From assembly GCA_964564915.1 (NCBI GenBank), contig CAZMCU010000029.1, forward strand, positions 1-22,105: a stretch of 22,105 nucleotides of DNA, read 5' to 3'. Positions 1-7,209 of this stretch are shown here, piece after piece. This DNA comes from JAFGBM01 sp964564915 (GTDB lineage Bacteria > Actinomycetota > Actinomycetes > Actinomycetales > Demequinaceae). The position numbers and the translations under genes are program-made. The stretch's first letter is position 1. Every line of letters starts with the position of its first letter. The notes under the pieces are model-generated. The model saw only the letters and a list, made by a program, of their open reading frames with translations. It had not been told where the DNA came from and did not search any database.

Positions 1-282
1 CTCGACAGCGGCCTGCTCGACACCGTCGCCTCCCTCGCCCGAAAGCACAAGGTCGTCGTCGCGAGCGTCGACGATCCCGAGGTCGCGGATCTCGCAGCCG
101 CGCGGCGCAGCACCGAGGATCACTACAACGCCGCCGCCGCAGAGCGCGGGCGTCTCGAAACCTCGGCCCTCGGGATGCGACTTCGCCAGTTGGGCGCGGA
201 GGTCGTCCGCGCCCTACCCGATTCCCTCGCGCCCGCGCTCGCCGACACCTACCTCCAACTCAAGGCCGCCGGTCAGCTCTAG
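1..282 (+). CDS. DUF58 domain-containing protein, C-terminal fragment
   Basis: The window opens inside this gene, and the last 93 codons before TAG are visible. The fragment begins LDSGLLDTVASLARKHKVVVASVDDPEV, then has a helical tail ending in YLQLKAAGQL. The run of a hydrophobic strand (KVVVASV) followed by an Asp-rich turn fits the end of the von Willebrand A-like half of DUF58 proteins, which usually lie beside MoxR-type AAA+ ATPases. The following SpoIIM and RDD genes are the usual neighbours of such clusters and carry much of the weight of this call. No MoxR gene is visible because the window starts too late. The biochemical role of DUF58 proteins is not settled; a chaperone-like or membrane-linked assembly role is generally assumed. 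Confidence 0.65.
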   Translation, partial: LDSGLLDTVASLARKHKVVVASVDDPEVADLAAARRSTEDHYNAAAAERGRLETSALGMRLRQLGAEVVRALPDSLAPALADTYLQLKAAGQL

Positions 283-1278
283 TCACGTTGCCGCGAGGAC
301 CGTCGCGGTCGAGAAGGCTCCCTCGATGTCCCCCGTCGCGCGATGCACGGTCGCGGCCCGACCGACGACGAAAATGTACAGCCAGAACGCGGTCGCCACG
401 ACGACCCCAAAGGCGTCCTTGACGGCCCACGGAAGGCTACTCGGCGTGACGAACGCCTCGATCAGGCCGGAGATCAGGAGCACCCCCATGAGGGCGAGGG
501 CGACGGTGATCGCCGCCCGTCCTTCCTCGGCCAGGGCCCTTCCCCTCGTGCGCGCGCCGGGGACGAGCATGATCCAGAAGAGGCGGAGCCCGACGGCGGC
601 GGAGACGAGGACCGCGCTGAGTTCGAGCAGCCCGTGGGGGGCGAGGAGTTGGAGGAAGAGGTCGAGCATCCCGTGCTCCGCCATCACCGCGGCGACCACG
701 CCCACCGAGACGGCGTTCTTGTACACAACCACGACGGGAAAGATGCCCGAGATTCCCGCGCCGATCACGATGGCGGCGATCGTCCAGTTGTTCGTCCATA
801 CGCGTGCGGCAAACGAGCCTCCGTCGTATTCGCTGTAGTAGTTCGCGAACTCCTGCCGCGCATACTCCGCCCTCTCCTGGGCGGTCCCCAACAGGTCGAT
901 GGCCCCGGGGCTTCCTAGGGTGTGGATCGCCGTGACGACCGCGATCACGAGGAACCCGGCCGCGACCCCGACCGCCCACCACCGTGCCCGGTACAGGGCG
1001 GCGGGGAGTTCCCGCGTCACAATCCTCGTCAGATCGTTCAGCGAAGGGGTATGGGCCCCGGTCATCCAGATGCGAGCGCTCGCCAGGAGAATGGACAGGC
1101 GGGAGACCAAGCCGGGCTCGGGAGCCGACGATTGCACCGCCGCAAGATCCCCCGCCGTCTGTTGGAAGAGTCGCGTCATCTCGTCGGCCTCGGCCCCCCT
1201 GATGGTTCGCCCCTTGGACAGTTCGGCTAAACGCGCCCACCGCGCACGCCTCGCGGCACTCAGCGCATCGATGTCCAT
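283..1278 (-). CDS. SpoIIM (stage II sporulation protein M) family membrane protein
   Basis: This 331-residue protein starts MDIDALSAARRARW. It has a soluble helical N-terminus (about 1-95) and then several membrane segments, near residues 100-120, 165-187, 190-201, 218-240, 257-277 and 288-306. The PVVVVYKNAVSVGV stretch in the middle is typical of the SpoIIM/DUF95 family. In non-sporulating actinobacteria these proteins sit in MoxR-DUF58-RDD clusters, as here; their molecular role is unknown. The frame stays open upstream to 1464, but that part lies inside the divergent RDD gene and reads as unrelated Arg/Pro-rich sequence, so the ATG at 1278 is preferred. No Shine-Dalgarno is seen. A weak hexamer CATGGT lies 6 nt before the ATG, so a leaderless transcript is possible. 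The stop codon directly abuts the stop of the convergent DUF58 gene. Confidence 0.85.
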   Translation of the reverse strand: MDIDALSAARRARWARLAELSKGRTIRGAEADEMTRLFQQTAGDLAAVQSSAPEPGLVSRLSILLASARIWMTGAHTPSLNDLTRIVTRELPAALYRARWWAVGVAAGFLVIAVVTAIHTLGSPGAIDLLGTAQERAEYARQEFANYYSEYDGGSFAARVWTNNWTIAAIVIGAGISGIFPVVVVYKNAVSVGVVAAVMAEHGMLDLFLQLLAPHGLLELSAVLVSAAVGLRLFWIMLVPGARTRGRALAEEGRAAITVALALMGVLLISGLIEAFVTPSSLPWAVKDAFGVVVATAFWLYIFVVGRAATVHRATGDIEGAFSTATVLAAT

Positions 1279-1315
1279 GCCGCTACCATGCCATATCAGC
1301 AACCTAGGAGGCGCG
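1279..1315. promoter_or_regulatory. Compact divergent promoter region between SpoIIM and RDD genes
   Basis: Only 37 bp separate the two divergent starts. On the plus strand TACCAT (1284-1289) could be a -10 box and AGGAGG (1306-1311) is a clear ribosome binding site for the RDD gene, 4 nt before its GTG. On the minus strand the overlapping hexamer CATGGT lies 6 nt before the SpoIIM ATG. If both are used, the two promoters would share bases. No -35 boxes were recognised. Confidence 0.35.
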
Positions 1316-2143
1316 GTGACGACCCTCAACGACGAGATTCTCATTGGGGAAGGCGTCCGGCTGGAGTCGGGCTCGGCCCCGGTGACCCTCCGCCTCGCCT
1401 CCGGCATCATCGACGCCCTCGTCGTCGTCGCCCTCTGGTACGTCTTCAGCAACGTCGTCGACACGCTCGTGATGACGTCGAATTACGCTCTCGCCCAGGC
1501 GATCGTGATCGTCTTCGTCCTGGTGATCTTCATCGGCGTCCCCACGACGATCGAAACCCTGACGAGGGGGCGCAGCCTCGGGCGCCTTGCCCTCGGCTTA
1601 CGAATCGTGCGGGACGACGGGGGTCCCGTCTCGTTTCGGCACGCCTTCACACGGGCGCTCGTCGGATTGGTCGAGGTCTACGGGACCGGTGGACTGGTCG
1701 CCGTCACGGTTTCGCTTCTCTCGTCCAAAGGCAAACGCGTGGGCGACTACCTCGCGGGGACGTACGCCCTGCGCACGAGGGGAGGAACGCGAGCGCTTCC
1801 TCCAATCGGCATGCCCACGAACCTCGCCGATTGGGCCAGAACGGCGGACATCCGACGTCTCCCCGACGGGCTCGCCCTCACGGCCCGCCTCTTCCTCGGG
1901 AGGACGGGCATGCTCCAGCCTCAGGCGCGAGCGCGATTGGGGAGCATGATCGCGGAGGAGTTCGAGCGCTACGTCGCGCCTCCCGTCCCCCAGGGGACCC
2001 ATCCGGAGTCGTTCATCGCCGCCGTCCTCGCGGCCCGTCGTGACCGTGAATACGAATTCCTGATCCGCCAGGAGGAACGGTCGGCTGCCACCTCGGACCT
2101 CCTGCGCCGCCTCCCCCACGGTGTCGACGACGTCGAGAACTAA
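1316..2143 (+). CDS. RDD family membrane protein
   Basis: This 275-residue protein has an RDD domain at about 20-155. The family arginine and aspartate occur in RLASGIIDALVVV (R26, D33), and the conserved SLGRLALGLRIVRDDGGPVSFRHAFTRAL segment lies at 88-114. Membrane segments fall near 30-50, 60-80 and 118-136. The remaining roughly 115 residues form a soluble charged tail, which is common in actinobacterial members of this locus. The GTG at 1316 was chosen because AGGAGG lies just upstream and the frame further upstream overlaps SpoIIM antisense. RDD proteins are of mixed or unknown function; some are proposed to act in ion exchange. Its partners here are SpoIIM and DUF58. The stop lies 2 nt from the convergent sahH stop. 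Confidence 0.85.
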   Translation: MTTLNDEILIGEGVRLESGSAPVTLRLASGIIDALVVVALWYVFSNVVDTLVMTSNYALAQAIVIVFVLVIFIGVPTTIETLTRGRSLGRLALGLRIVRDDGGPVSFRHAFTRALVGLVEVYGTGGLVAVTVSLLSSKGKRVGDYLAGTYALRTRGGTRALPPIGMPTNLADWARTADIRRLPDGLALTARLFLGRTGMLQPQARARLGSMIAEEFERYVAPPVPQGTHPESFIAAVLAARRDREYEFLIRQEERSAATSDLLRRLPHGVDDVEN

Positions 2144-2145
2144 GG

Positions 2146-3591
2146 CTAGTAGCGGTAGTGATCCGGCTTGAATGGCCCCTCGATGGGAACACCGAGGTAC
2201 TCCGCTTGTTCGGGGGTGAGCGTCGTGAGGCTTACTCCGAGGGCGTCGAGGTGGAGCCGAGCCACCTTCTCGTCGAGCACCTTGGGGAGCCGGTACACGC
2301 CGACCTCGTACGAATCCCTCTTGGTCCACAGTTCGATCTGGGCCAAGACCTGGTTGGAGAACGATGCGCTCATGACGAACGACGGGTGTCCCGTCGCGTT
2401 CCCAAGGTTGAGGAGGCGGCCCTCGCTTAAGACGATGACGCTGTGACCGTCCGCGAATACCCACTCGTCCACTTGGGGCTTGACCGGTACGCGCTTGGCA
2501 CCGGACGATTCGAGGCCCGCCATGTCGATCTCGTCGTCGAAGTGACCAACGTTCCCGACGATCGCCTTGTCCTTCATCGCCGCGAGGTGATCCACGGTGA
2601 CGACTCCCGTCCCGCCCGTTGCGGTGACGATGAAATCGGCCGATCCGACAACCTCATCCAGGCGAGCAACCTGGTACCCATCCATCGCCGCCTGGAGCGC
2701 GCAAATCGGATCGACCTCCGTGACGATGACGCGGGCACCCTGGCCCCGGAGGGCCTCCGCCGCTCCCTTGCCTACGTCCCCGTAACCGGCGATCACGGCA
2801 ACCTTCCCGCCGATCAGCACGTCCGTACCGCGATCGAGTCCGTCGGGAAGCGAATGCCGAATTCCGTAGCGGTTGTCGAACTTCGACTTGGTGACCGAAT
2901 CGTTGACGTTGATCGCGGGAAAGAGGAGCGTGCCTGCGGCGTGAAACCGCACGAGGCGACCGACCCCCGTCGTCGTCTCCTCGCTCACACCGACGATGCC
3001 CTGAGCCATGCGGGTGAAACGTTGGGGATCCCGCTCAAGCGATCGCCGCAGGACCGCCCGCATCGCTTCCGTCTCCCGGTGATAGCCGGGGTCGAGGGGA
3101 TCGAGAGGTGCCGGGACGGCTCCCGCGGCCTCCGCGGCCACTCCCTCGTGGACGAAGACCGTCGCGTCGCTTCCGTCGTCGACAATCAGGGTGGGGCCAT
3201 CGTGGCCCGCCCACGTGAGGATGCGGTCGGTGTAGTCCCAATAGTCCTCCAGCGTCTCGCCCTTGACGGCGAAGACCGAGACCCCCGCCGGGGCCTCGAC
3301 CGTCCCCTGACCGAGGACGACGGCGGCGGCGGCATCGTCTTGCGTCGAGAAGACGTTGCAGGAGGCCCACCGCACGGACGCACCAAGGGCGACGAGGGTC
3401 TCGATGAGCACAGCGGTCTGGACCGTCATGTGGAGCGACCCCGCGATGCGGGCGCCTTGAAGCGGCTTGGTTTCCGAGAACTCCTCCCGGATCGCCATGA
3501 GGCCCGGCATCTCGTGTTCCGCGAGGTCGATCTGGTGACGGCCCAAGGCCGCGAGGCCAAGGTCGGCGACAACGTGGTCCAGGCTGGTCAT
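2146..3591 (-). CDS. ahcY: Adenosylhomocysteinase (S-adenosylhomocysteine hydrolase)
   Basis: This cytosolic NAD-dependent enzyme splits S-adenosylhomocysteine into adenosine and homocysteine, clearing the product inhibitor of methyltransferases. The 481-residue length is that of the long bacterial form with the extra insert (about 100-140). Visible motifs are GSLHMTVQTA with H54 (family signature 1), NVNDSVTKSKFDNRYG (228-243, with the substrate-site K235 and D239), the NAD-binding GYGDVGKG at 269-276 and the C-terminal KPDHYRY that reaches into the neighbouring subunit. ATG 3591 is preferred over the ATG 6 codons upstream because AAGGGGG precedes it by 7 nt. It is last in a DUF3499-manB-ahcY run, 35 bp after manB. 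M. tuberculosis sahH lies a little further from manB, so this looks like a shortened version of the same neighbourhood. Confidence 0.98.
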   Translation of the reverse strand: MTSLDHVVADLGLAALGRHQIDLAEHEMPGLMAIREEFSETKPLQGARIAGSLHMTVQTAVLIETLVALGASVRWASCNVFSTQDDAAAAVVLGQGTVEAPAGVSVFAVKGETLEDYWDYTDRILTWAGHDGPTLIVDDGSDATVFVHEGVAAEAAGAVPAPLDPLDPGYHRETEAMRAVLRRSLERDPQRFTRMAQGIVGVSEETTTGVGRLVRFHAAGTLLFPAINVNDSVTKSKFDNRYGIRHSLPDGLDRGTDVLIGGKVAVIAGYGDVGKGAAEALRGQGARVIVTEVDPICALQAAMDGYQVARLDEVVGSADFIVTATGGTGVVTVDHLAAMKDKAIVGNVGHFDDEIDMAGLESSGAKRVPVKPQVDEWVFADGHSVIVLSEGRLLNLGNATGHPSFVMSASFSNQVLAQIELWTKRDSYEVGVYRLPKVLDEKVARLHLDALGVSLTTLTPEQAEYLGVPIEGPFKPDHYRY

Positions 3592-3626
3592 CGACCGGCC
3601 CCCTTTCATCGGGTATCGGACGAAGA

Positions 3627-5045
3627 CTAGTCCTCAGTGCGAATGACGGCGAGCACGCGGTCGCGGATGTCGGCGAGGACAGCAGGGTCGGCGGCTTCGG
3701 CATTGAGTCGAAGCAGGGGTTCGGTGTTCGAGGGCCGGACGTTGAACCACCACCGGGGCTCCGAGTCCCAATGCGCAACCGTCAACCCGTCGAGGTCGTC
3801 CGCTTCGACCCCGGGCTCGACGAAGGTGGCGCGAACGCGCGCGACGGATTCGGGGATGGAGGCGACCGTCGAGTTGATCTCGCCCGACGCGACGTACGGG
3901 TGAAACGGCGCGAGAAGGTCGGACAAGGGGCGATCGTGACCGCCAAGGGCTGCGAGCACGTGTAGCGCCGCCACCATCCCCGAGTCCGCGAAGAAGAAGT
4001 CCCGGAAGTAGTAGTGGCCCGAGTGTTCGCCCCCGAAGACCGCGTTGAGCTCCGCCATCTCCGCCTTGATGAAACTGTGGCCCACGCGCGAACGCACCGC
4101 CGTCGCGCCCGCCGCCGTGAGCATCTCCGGCACCGCGCGGGACGAGATGAGGTTATAGATGACGGTCGGGGTGCGACCCGCGGCCTTCTCCCGTTCGGTC
4201 TCACGAACGCCAACGATCGCCGTGATCGTCGACGGGGTGACGAGATCACCGCGCTCGTCGACCACGAAGCACCGGTCCGCGTCGCCATCGAACGCGAGGC
4301 CGATGTCGGCCCCATGCTCCCGCACGGCGGCTTGAAGATCCCGAAGGTTCTCCGGCTGAAGGGGGTTCGCCTCATGATTCGGGAAGGTGCCGTCGAGATC
4401 GAAGTACAGGGGGACGATCGTGAGGGGAAGCGCGGCCAGGCCCGCTCCCGTACCGAGAACGGCGGGGACCGTGTAGCCGGCCATCGCGTTCGCGGCATCC
4501 ACCACGACGGTAAGGGGACGGATTCCGGACACGTCGACGAGCGAGCGCAGGAAGGTCGCGTATTCGCCCAGCATGTCGCGCTTGCTCACGGTTCCCCGTT
4601 GCTCAGCGACGGGAATACCGTCCGCAACGTACCCGGCCGCCAACGTTCGAATCTCGGCAAGACCGGTGTCTTGACTGACGGCGCGCGCCCGCGAGCGGCA
4701 CAGCTTGATTCCGTTGTACTGCGCCGGGTTGTGGCTTGCGGTCACCATCGCACCAGGAAGATCGAGGGCACCGGACGCGTGGTAGAGCCCATCGGTTGAG
4801 CACAAGCCGATCACAATCGAGTCGACGCCACGATCGGCAAGGCCCGCCGAGAGTCCTTCGACGATGGGGGCTCCGGACTCCCGCATGTCGTGACCGATCA
4901 CGACGGTGGGTTTTCCGTCGGGAATCGCGACGACGGTGGCGAAAGCCGCACCAATCGCTCGAACAACCTCCAGGGTGAGGCTCTCGCCCCACACTCCCCG
5001 AACGTCGTAGGACTTGATGATGTCGGAAAGGTCGCGAGTGGTCAC
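3627..5045 (-). CDS. manB: Phosphomannomutase/phosphoglucomutase
   Basis: This is a 472-residue alpha-D-phosphohexomutase that interconverts hexose 6- and 1-phosphates, supplying mannose-1-P (and so GDP-mannose) or glucose-1-P for envelope glycans. All four active-site elements are present: the phosphoserine loop TASHNPAQYNGIK (S104), metal-binding DGDADR (253-258), the sugar-choice loop GGEHSGHYYF (338-347; the E-x-S pattern is that of PMM/PGM enzymes) and the phosphate-binding RPSNTEP (437-443). The start is GTG at 5045. It lacks a strong Shine-Dalgarno but has TACGGT 6 nt upstream, so it may have its own leaderless promoter besides read-through from DUF3499, 18 bp upstream. In mycobacteria manB follows a DUF3499 gene in the same way; the TobH-like and manA genes that follow there are absent here. 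Confidence 0.96.
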   Translation of the reverse strand: MTTRDLSDIIKSYDVRGVWGESLTLEVVRAIGAAFATVVAIPDGKPTVVIGHDMRESGAPIVEGLSAGLADRGVDSIVIGLCSTDGLYHASGALDLPGAMVTASHNPAQYNGIKLCRSRARAVSQDTGLAEIRTLAAGYVADGIPVAEQRGTVSKRDMLGEYATFLRSLVDVSGIRPLTVVVDAANAMAGYTVPAVLGTGAGLAALPLTIVPLYFDLDGTFPNHEANPLQPENLRDLQAAVREHGADIGLAFDGDADRCFVVDERGDLVTPSTITAIVGVRETEREKAAGRTPTVIYNLISSRAVPEMLTAAGATAVRSRVGHSFIKAEMAELNAVFGGEHSGHYYFRDFFFADSGMVAALHVLAALGGHDRPLSDLLAPFHPYVASGEINSTVASIPESVARVRATFVEPGVEADDLDGLTVAHWDSEPRWWFNVRPSNTEPLLRLNAEAADPAVLADIRDRVLAVIRTED

Positions 5046-5051
5046 GCCTCT

Positions 5052-5057
5052 ACCGTA
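5052..5057 (-). promoter_or_regulatory. Putative leaderless -10 box of manB
   Basis: On the minus strand TACGGT is followed by 6 nt (AGAGGC) and then the GTG start of manB. This spacing would place the transcription start at or next to the start codon. The call rests on this pattern, which recurs at several genes of the window. No -35 box was recognised. Confidence 0.4.
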
Positions 5058-5063
5058 GCGGGG

Positions 5064-5423
5064 TCACGCCTCCGACGACACCACCCGAAGATGCCCACGA
5101 CGCGGTGGATCCGAGGGCCGAGGGACAGCCTCCTCTGCGCGCGGACGGGCCTCTTTTCCCGCCTCCCGAACGGCACGGGCGAGCGCGTCGAGGTCGTCGG
5201 CGGATGGCGGTAGGTCGGCGAACTCTTGATGAAGATGGACGATGTCCCACCCGCGTGGGGCCGTGAAGGCCTCCGCGTGCTGCGCGCACAGATCGTAGGA
5301 GTGGGGTTCGGATCTCCGGGAGAGAGCCCCCACGACGACGGTCGAATCGGCGTACACGTACGTAAGGGTGGCCACAGCGGGCTTCCCGCATGGCGTCTTG
5401 GAGCACCGGCGTACGGTCGTCAC
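5064..5423 (-). CDS. DUF3499 family protein
   Basis: This is a 119-residue cytosolic protein of unknown function. The conserved N-terminal part reads RRCSKTPCGKPAVATLTYVYADSTVVVGALS, followed by the YDLCAQHAEAFTAPRGWDIVHL block. The cysteines in CSKTPC and DLCAQH, with the histidine, look like a small zinc or metal site; this is an inference. The C-terminal third is charged and low in complexity. The GTG at 5423 was chosen because it lies a few residues before the conserved RRCS, as in the family, and TAGCGT stands 7 nt upstream. An ATG at 5459 would add Gly-rich residues. The gene is first in the DUF3499-manB-ahcY run and is divergent from the metallopeptidase-like gene, an order also seen in M. 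tuberculosis (Rv3258c/Rv3259). Confidence 0.88.
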   Translation of the reverse strand: MTTVRRCSKTPCGKPAVATLTYVYADSTVVVGALSRRSEPHSYDLCAQHAEAFTAPRGWDIVHLHQEFADLPPSADDLDALARAVREAGKEARPRAEEAVPRPSDPPRRGHLRVVSSEA

Positions 5424-5430
5424 GTTTGGG

Positions 5431-5436
5431 ACGCTA
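5431..5436 (-). promoter_or_regulatory. Putative leaderless -10 box of the DUF3499 gene
   Basis: On the minus strand TAGCGT is followed by 7 nt (CCCAAAC) and then GTG. There is no Shine-Dalgarno in between. The spacing fits a transcript starting at the GTG. Confidence 0.45.
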
Positions 5437-5479
5437 CCCCGCCCCTCCCCCCAACCCATGGCACCACGCCGACCCAGGC

Positions 5480-5485
5480 TAGTGT
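5480..5485 (+). promoter_or_regulatory. Putative leaderless -10 box of the metallopeptidase-like gene
   Basis: TAGTGT is followed by CGAGAC and then the ATG at 5492, with no ribosome binding site. Together with the divergent DUF3499 box, both promoters fit in the 68-bp gap. Confidence 0.45.
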
Positions 5486-5491
5486 CGAGAC

Positions 5492-5893
5492 ATGGTCAGG
5501 CGAGACCGACACGGGAGAGGCCCCCGAGGCCCCCTCGTGCCAGGTCGTCGGCTCCCCGGGCGGAGCCCCATTGACGTGTTCGCGGCCGAGGTGGCTGACG
5601 CGGCGTCTCGCCTTGAGGGGAGATGGGGCGACGAGTGGGGGCTTCTCGAATTGGCGATCCACGAGATTCCTCCCGACGAGGGACTCGACGCCCGTCGCTC
5701 GGTACCCCTCGCGACCCTGATACCGCAATCCGGAAACCAGCCAACGCGCATCGTCCTCTACCGACGCCCCATCGAACACCGAGTCGCCGATGTTCTGGAG
5801 TTGCGCGCCGTCATCCGGGACTCCCTTGCCGAACGTGTCGCGGAACTCCTCTCCCGCACCCCGGAGGAGATCGACCGGAATTACGGGATGTAG
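5492..5893 (+). CDS. Metallopeptidase family (zincin-like) protein without an HExxH motif
   Basis: This 133-residue protein resembles the actinobacterial family of M. tuberculosis Rv3259. It has the basic N-terminus RHGRGPRGPLVPGRRLPGR, then RWGDEWGLLELAIHEIP, then PTRIVLYRRPIEHRVADVLELRAVIRDSLAERVAELL. The family is annotated as metallopeptidase because related proteins carry HExxH. Here the matching helix (about 105-119, RAVIRDSLAERVAEL) has neither the His nor the Glu pair, so peptidase activity is doubtful. The order, divergent from DUF3499 and next to the whiB2 cluster, agrees with the family's usual position. The last 13 bp overlap the 3' end of the convergent DUF5719 gene. Confidence 0.8.
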   Translation: MVRRDRHGRGPRGPLVPGRRLPGRSPIDVFAAEVADAASRLEGRWGDEWGLLELAIHEIPPDEGLDARRSVPLATLIPQSGNQPTRIVLYRRPIEHRVADVLELRAVIRDSLAERVAELLSRTPEEIDRNYGM

Positions 5894-7209
5894 TTCCCCG
5901 GCATGACGGTGAACGTCGCGGGATGATCCGCGATGTCGATCGGTTGGATCGCGGTCACCACGTCTCCATCCGATACACGTAGCACCCAGGAGACTGTGCC
6001 CCGAACCCCCACGACGGTCCCCGGGGGGACGTTCAGGGGCACCTCCGTCGTGGTCCCCGCCCCCACGACGAGGATGACGATTGGCTGGCCCGACTTCAGG
6101 TCCACCACGGTCAATGTGGTGAGATCCTCCGCGTAGGCGACGAGAGTCACGGTGTACGGCGGGGTAACGGCCCGGAGAAGAGGCCCGTCGCCAGGGACCT
6201 GCGCCGCGACCCAGACAATGTCGAAGGCCCGCTCGTCCTCCAACCCTTCCTCCGTCACCCGGGATCGATGGGCGAGCGCGGCCGCGACTACCGGCCGATC
6301 CGACTCGACGATAACGCTCGACATCCCCGAGAGGGGCACATCGAAGTCCGCGACCACCCCCGGCTCGAGGTGGATGGATTTTGTCCCCGCCCACGCCACC
6401 GTGCCGGAAGCGTCGGCGAGCTTAAGACTCACGGTGGCGCCCTCCGGGGCCATCAACCGCACGTTCGCGGCCCCGTCAAACCCCTCGGGATCGCTCGGTC
6501 CAACGCCGACGATGACGAGACTCGTTGAGGGATCGGGCGCGGGGGTGACCCACTCGCTTCCAGCGGGGACAAACCCGTCAAGCCTCGAATCCTGAATCAT
6601 CGCCACGACGCCCGCCCCCGTCGCCTCGACGTGAACCGCGAGCGTCGCGAGTCCGGCGGCGATCCCCTCCAACAGGATTGACTCGGAGGATTCCGCTCCT
6701 ATCGAGCGGTACACCTGCTGCCCCACCACCCCGCTCGGGCCATAGATGGTGACGACCACGTCGGATTCGACTGCGGTGGGGTTGACGAGGACGAGCCTCG
6801 CGCTTTCGCCCAGCCCCGTCGAACCACCGACGAGCCACGTGTCGAGGCGAGGTTCGATGCACGTCGCGGCGGCGAGTCCCGAGAGATCCCCACCACCGAT
6901 CCTTTCGATGGCGGTAGCGACCTCGCTCACGGTCGAAAAACCCGATCCGGCCGCGATCGGGGTGTCCGTTCCCGAAACGTAGGTCTCGCGGTGAACGTCG
7001 GTGGATCCGGGGGCAAAGCCTCCAGCCCCGGTGTCCCCCTCCCCGAGGGGCAGCTCCAACCAACCCGGACAAGCGGAGGGAAGGTCGGCCGCGACAACCT
7101 CGAACGACGCCGGGGTGCGCTCCGGCTGAGCCTCCGGAGCGGGATCCAACACAACGACGGTGATCGCGACGGCGGCCATCGCGAGGAGTCCCGTCAGCGC
7201 CCGAATCAT
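5881..7209 (-). CDS. DUF5719 family secreted or membrane-anchored protein
   Basis: This 442-residue protein has an N-terminal hydrophobic segment (MIRALTGLLAMAAVAITVVVL, about 1-21) acting as signal peptide or anchor. The rest is a beta-rich extracellular region with repeated Val/Thr-rich strands, such as ARLVLVNPTAVESDVVVTIYGPSG. Only two cysteines follow the anchor (C47 and C117), a plausible disulfide. Function is unknown. The ATG at 7209 overlaps the TGA of the upstream glycosyltransferase gene (ATGA at 7206-7209) and has AAAGGAG 5 nt upstream, so translation is probably coupled to it. A DUF5719 gene beside a membrane glycosyltransferase and whiB2 is a familiar actinobacterial arrangement, suggesting a joint envelope role. 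The 3' end overlaps the convergent metallopeptidase-like gene by 13 bp. Confidence 0.82.
   Translation of the reverse strand: MIRALTGLLAMAAVAITVVVLDPAPEAQPERTPASFEVVAADLPSACPGWLELPLGEGDTGAGGFAPGSTDVHRETYVSGTDTPIAAGSGFSTVSEVATAIERIGGGDLSGLAAATCIEPRLDTWLVGGSTGLGESARLVLVNPTAVESDVVVTIYGPSGVVGQQVYRSIGAESSESILLEGIAAGLATLAVHVEATGAGVVAMIQDSRLDGFVPAGSEWVTPAPDPSTSLVIVGVGPSDPEGFDGAANVRLMAPEGATVSLKLADASGTVAWAGTKSIHLEPGVVADFDVPLSGMSSVIVESDRPVVAAALAHRSRVTEEGLEDERAFDIVWVAAQVPGDGPLLRAVTPPYTVTLVAYAEDLTTLTVVDLKSGQPIVILVVGAGTTTEVPLNVPPGTVVGVRGTVSWVLRVSDGDVVTAIQPIDIADHPATFTVMPGNYIP

Noticed and set aside
1279..1464. N-terminal extension of SpoIIM to an ATG at 1464
   Set aside because: It overlaps the divergent RDD gene with its good ribosome binding site, and the added residues do not resemble the family.
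3592..3626. Possible SAH riboswitch before the SAH hydrolase gene
   Set aside because: The gap is only 35 bp and holds just a ribosome binding site; there is no room for the structure.
2443..3630. Long open frame antisense to the SAH hydrolase gene (395 codons)
   Set aside because: It reads as Arg/Asp-rich sequence without domains and mirrors the codon bias of the real gene; antisense open frames are expected at this GC content.
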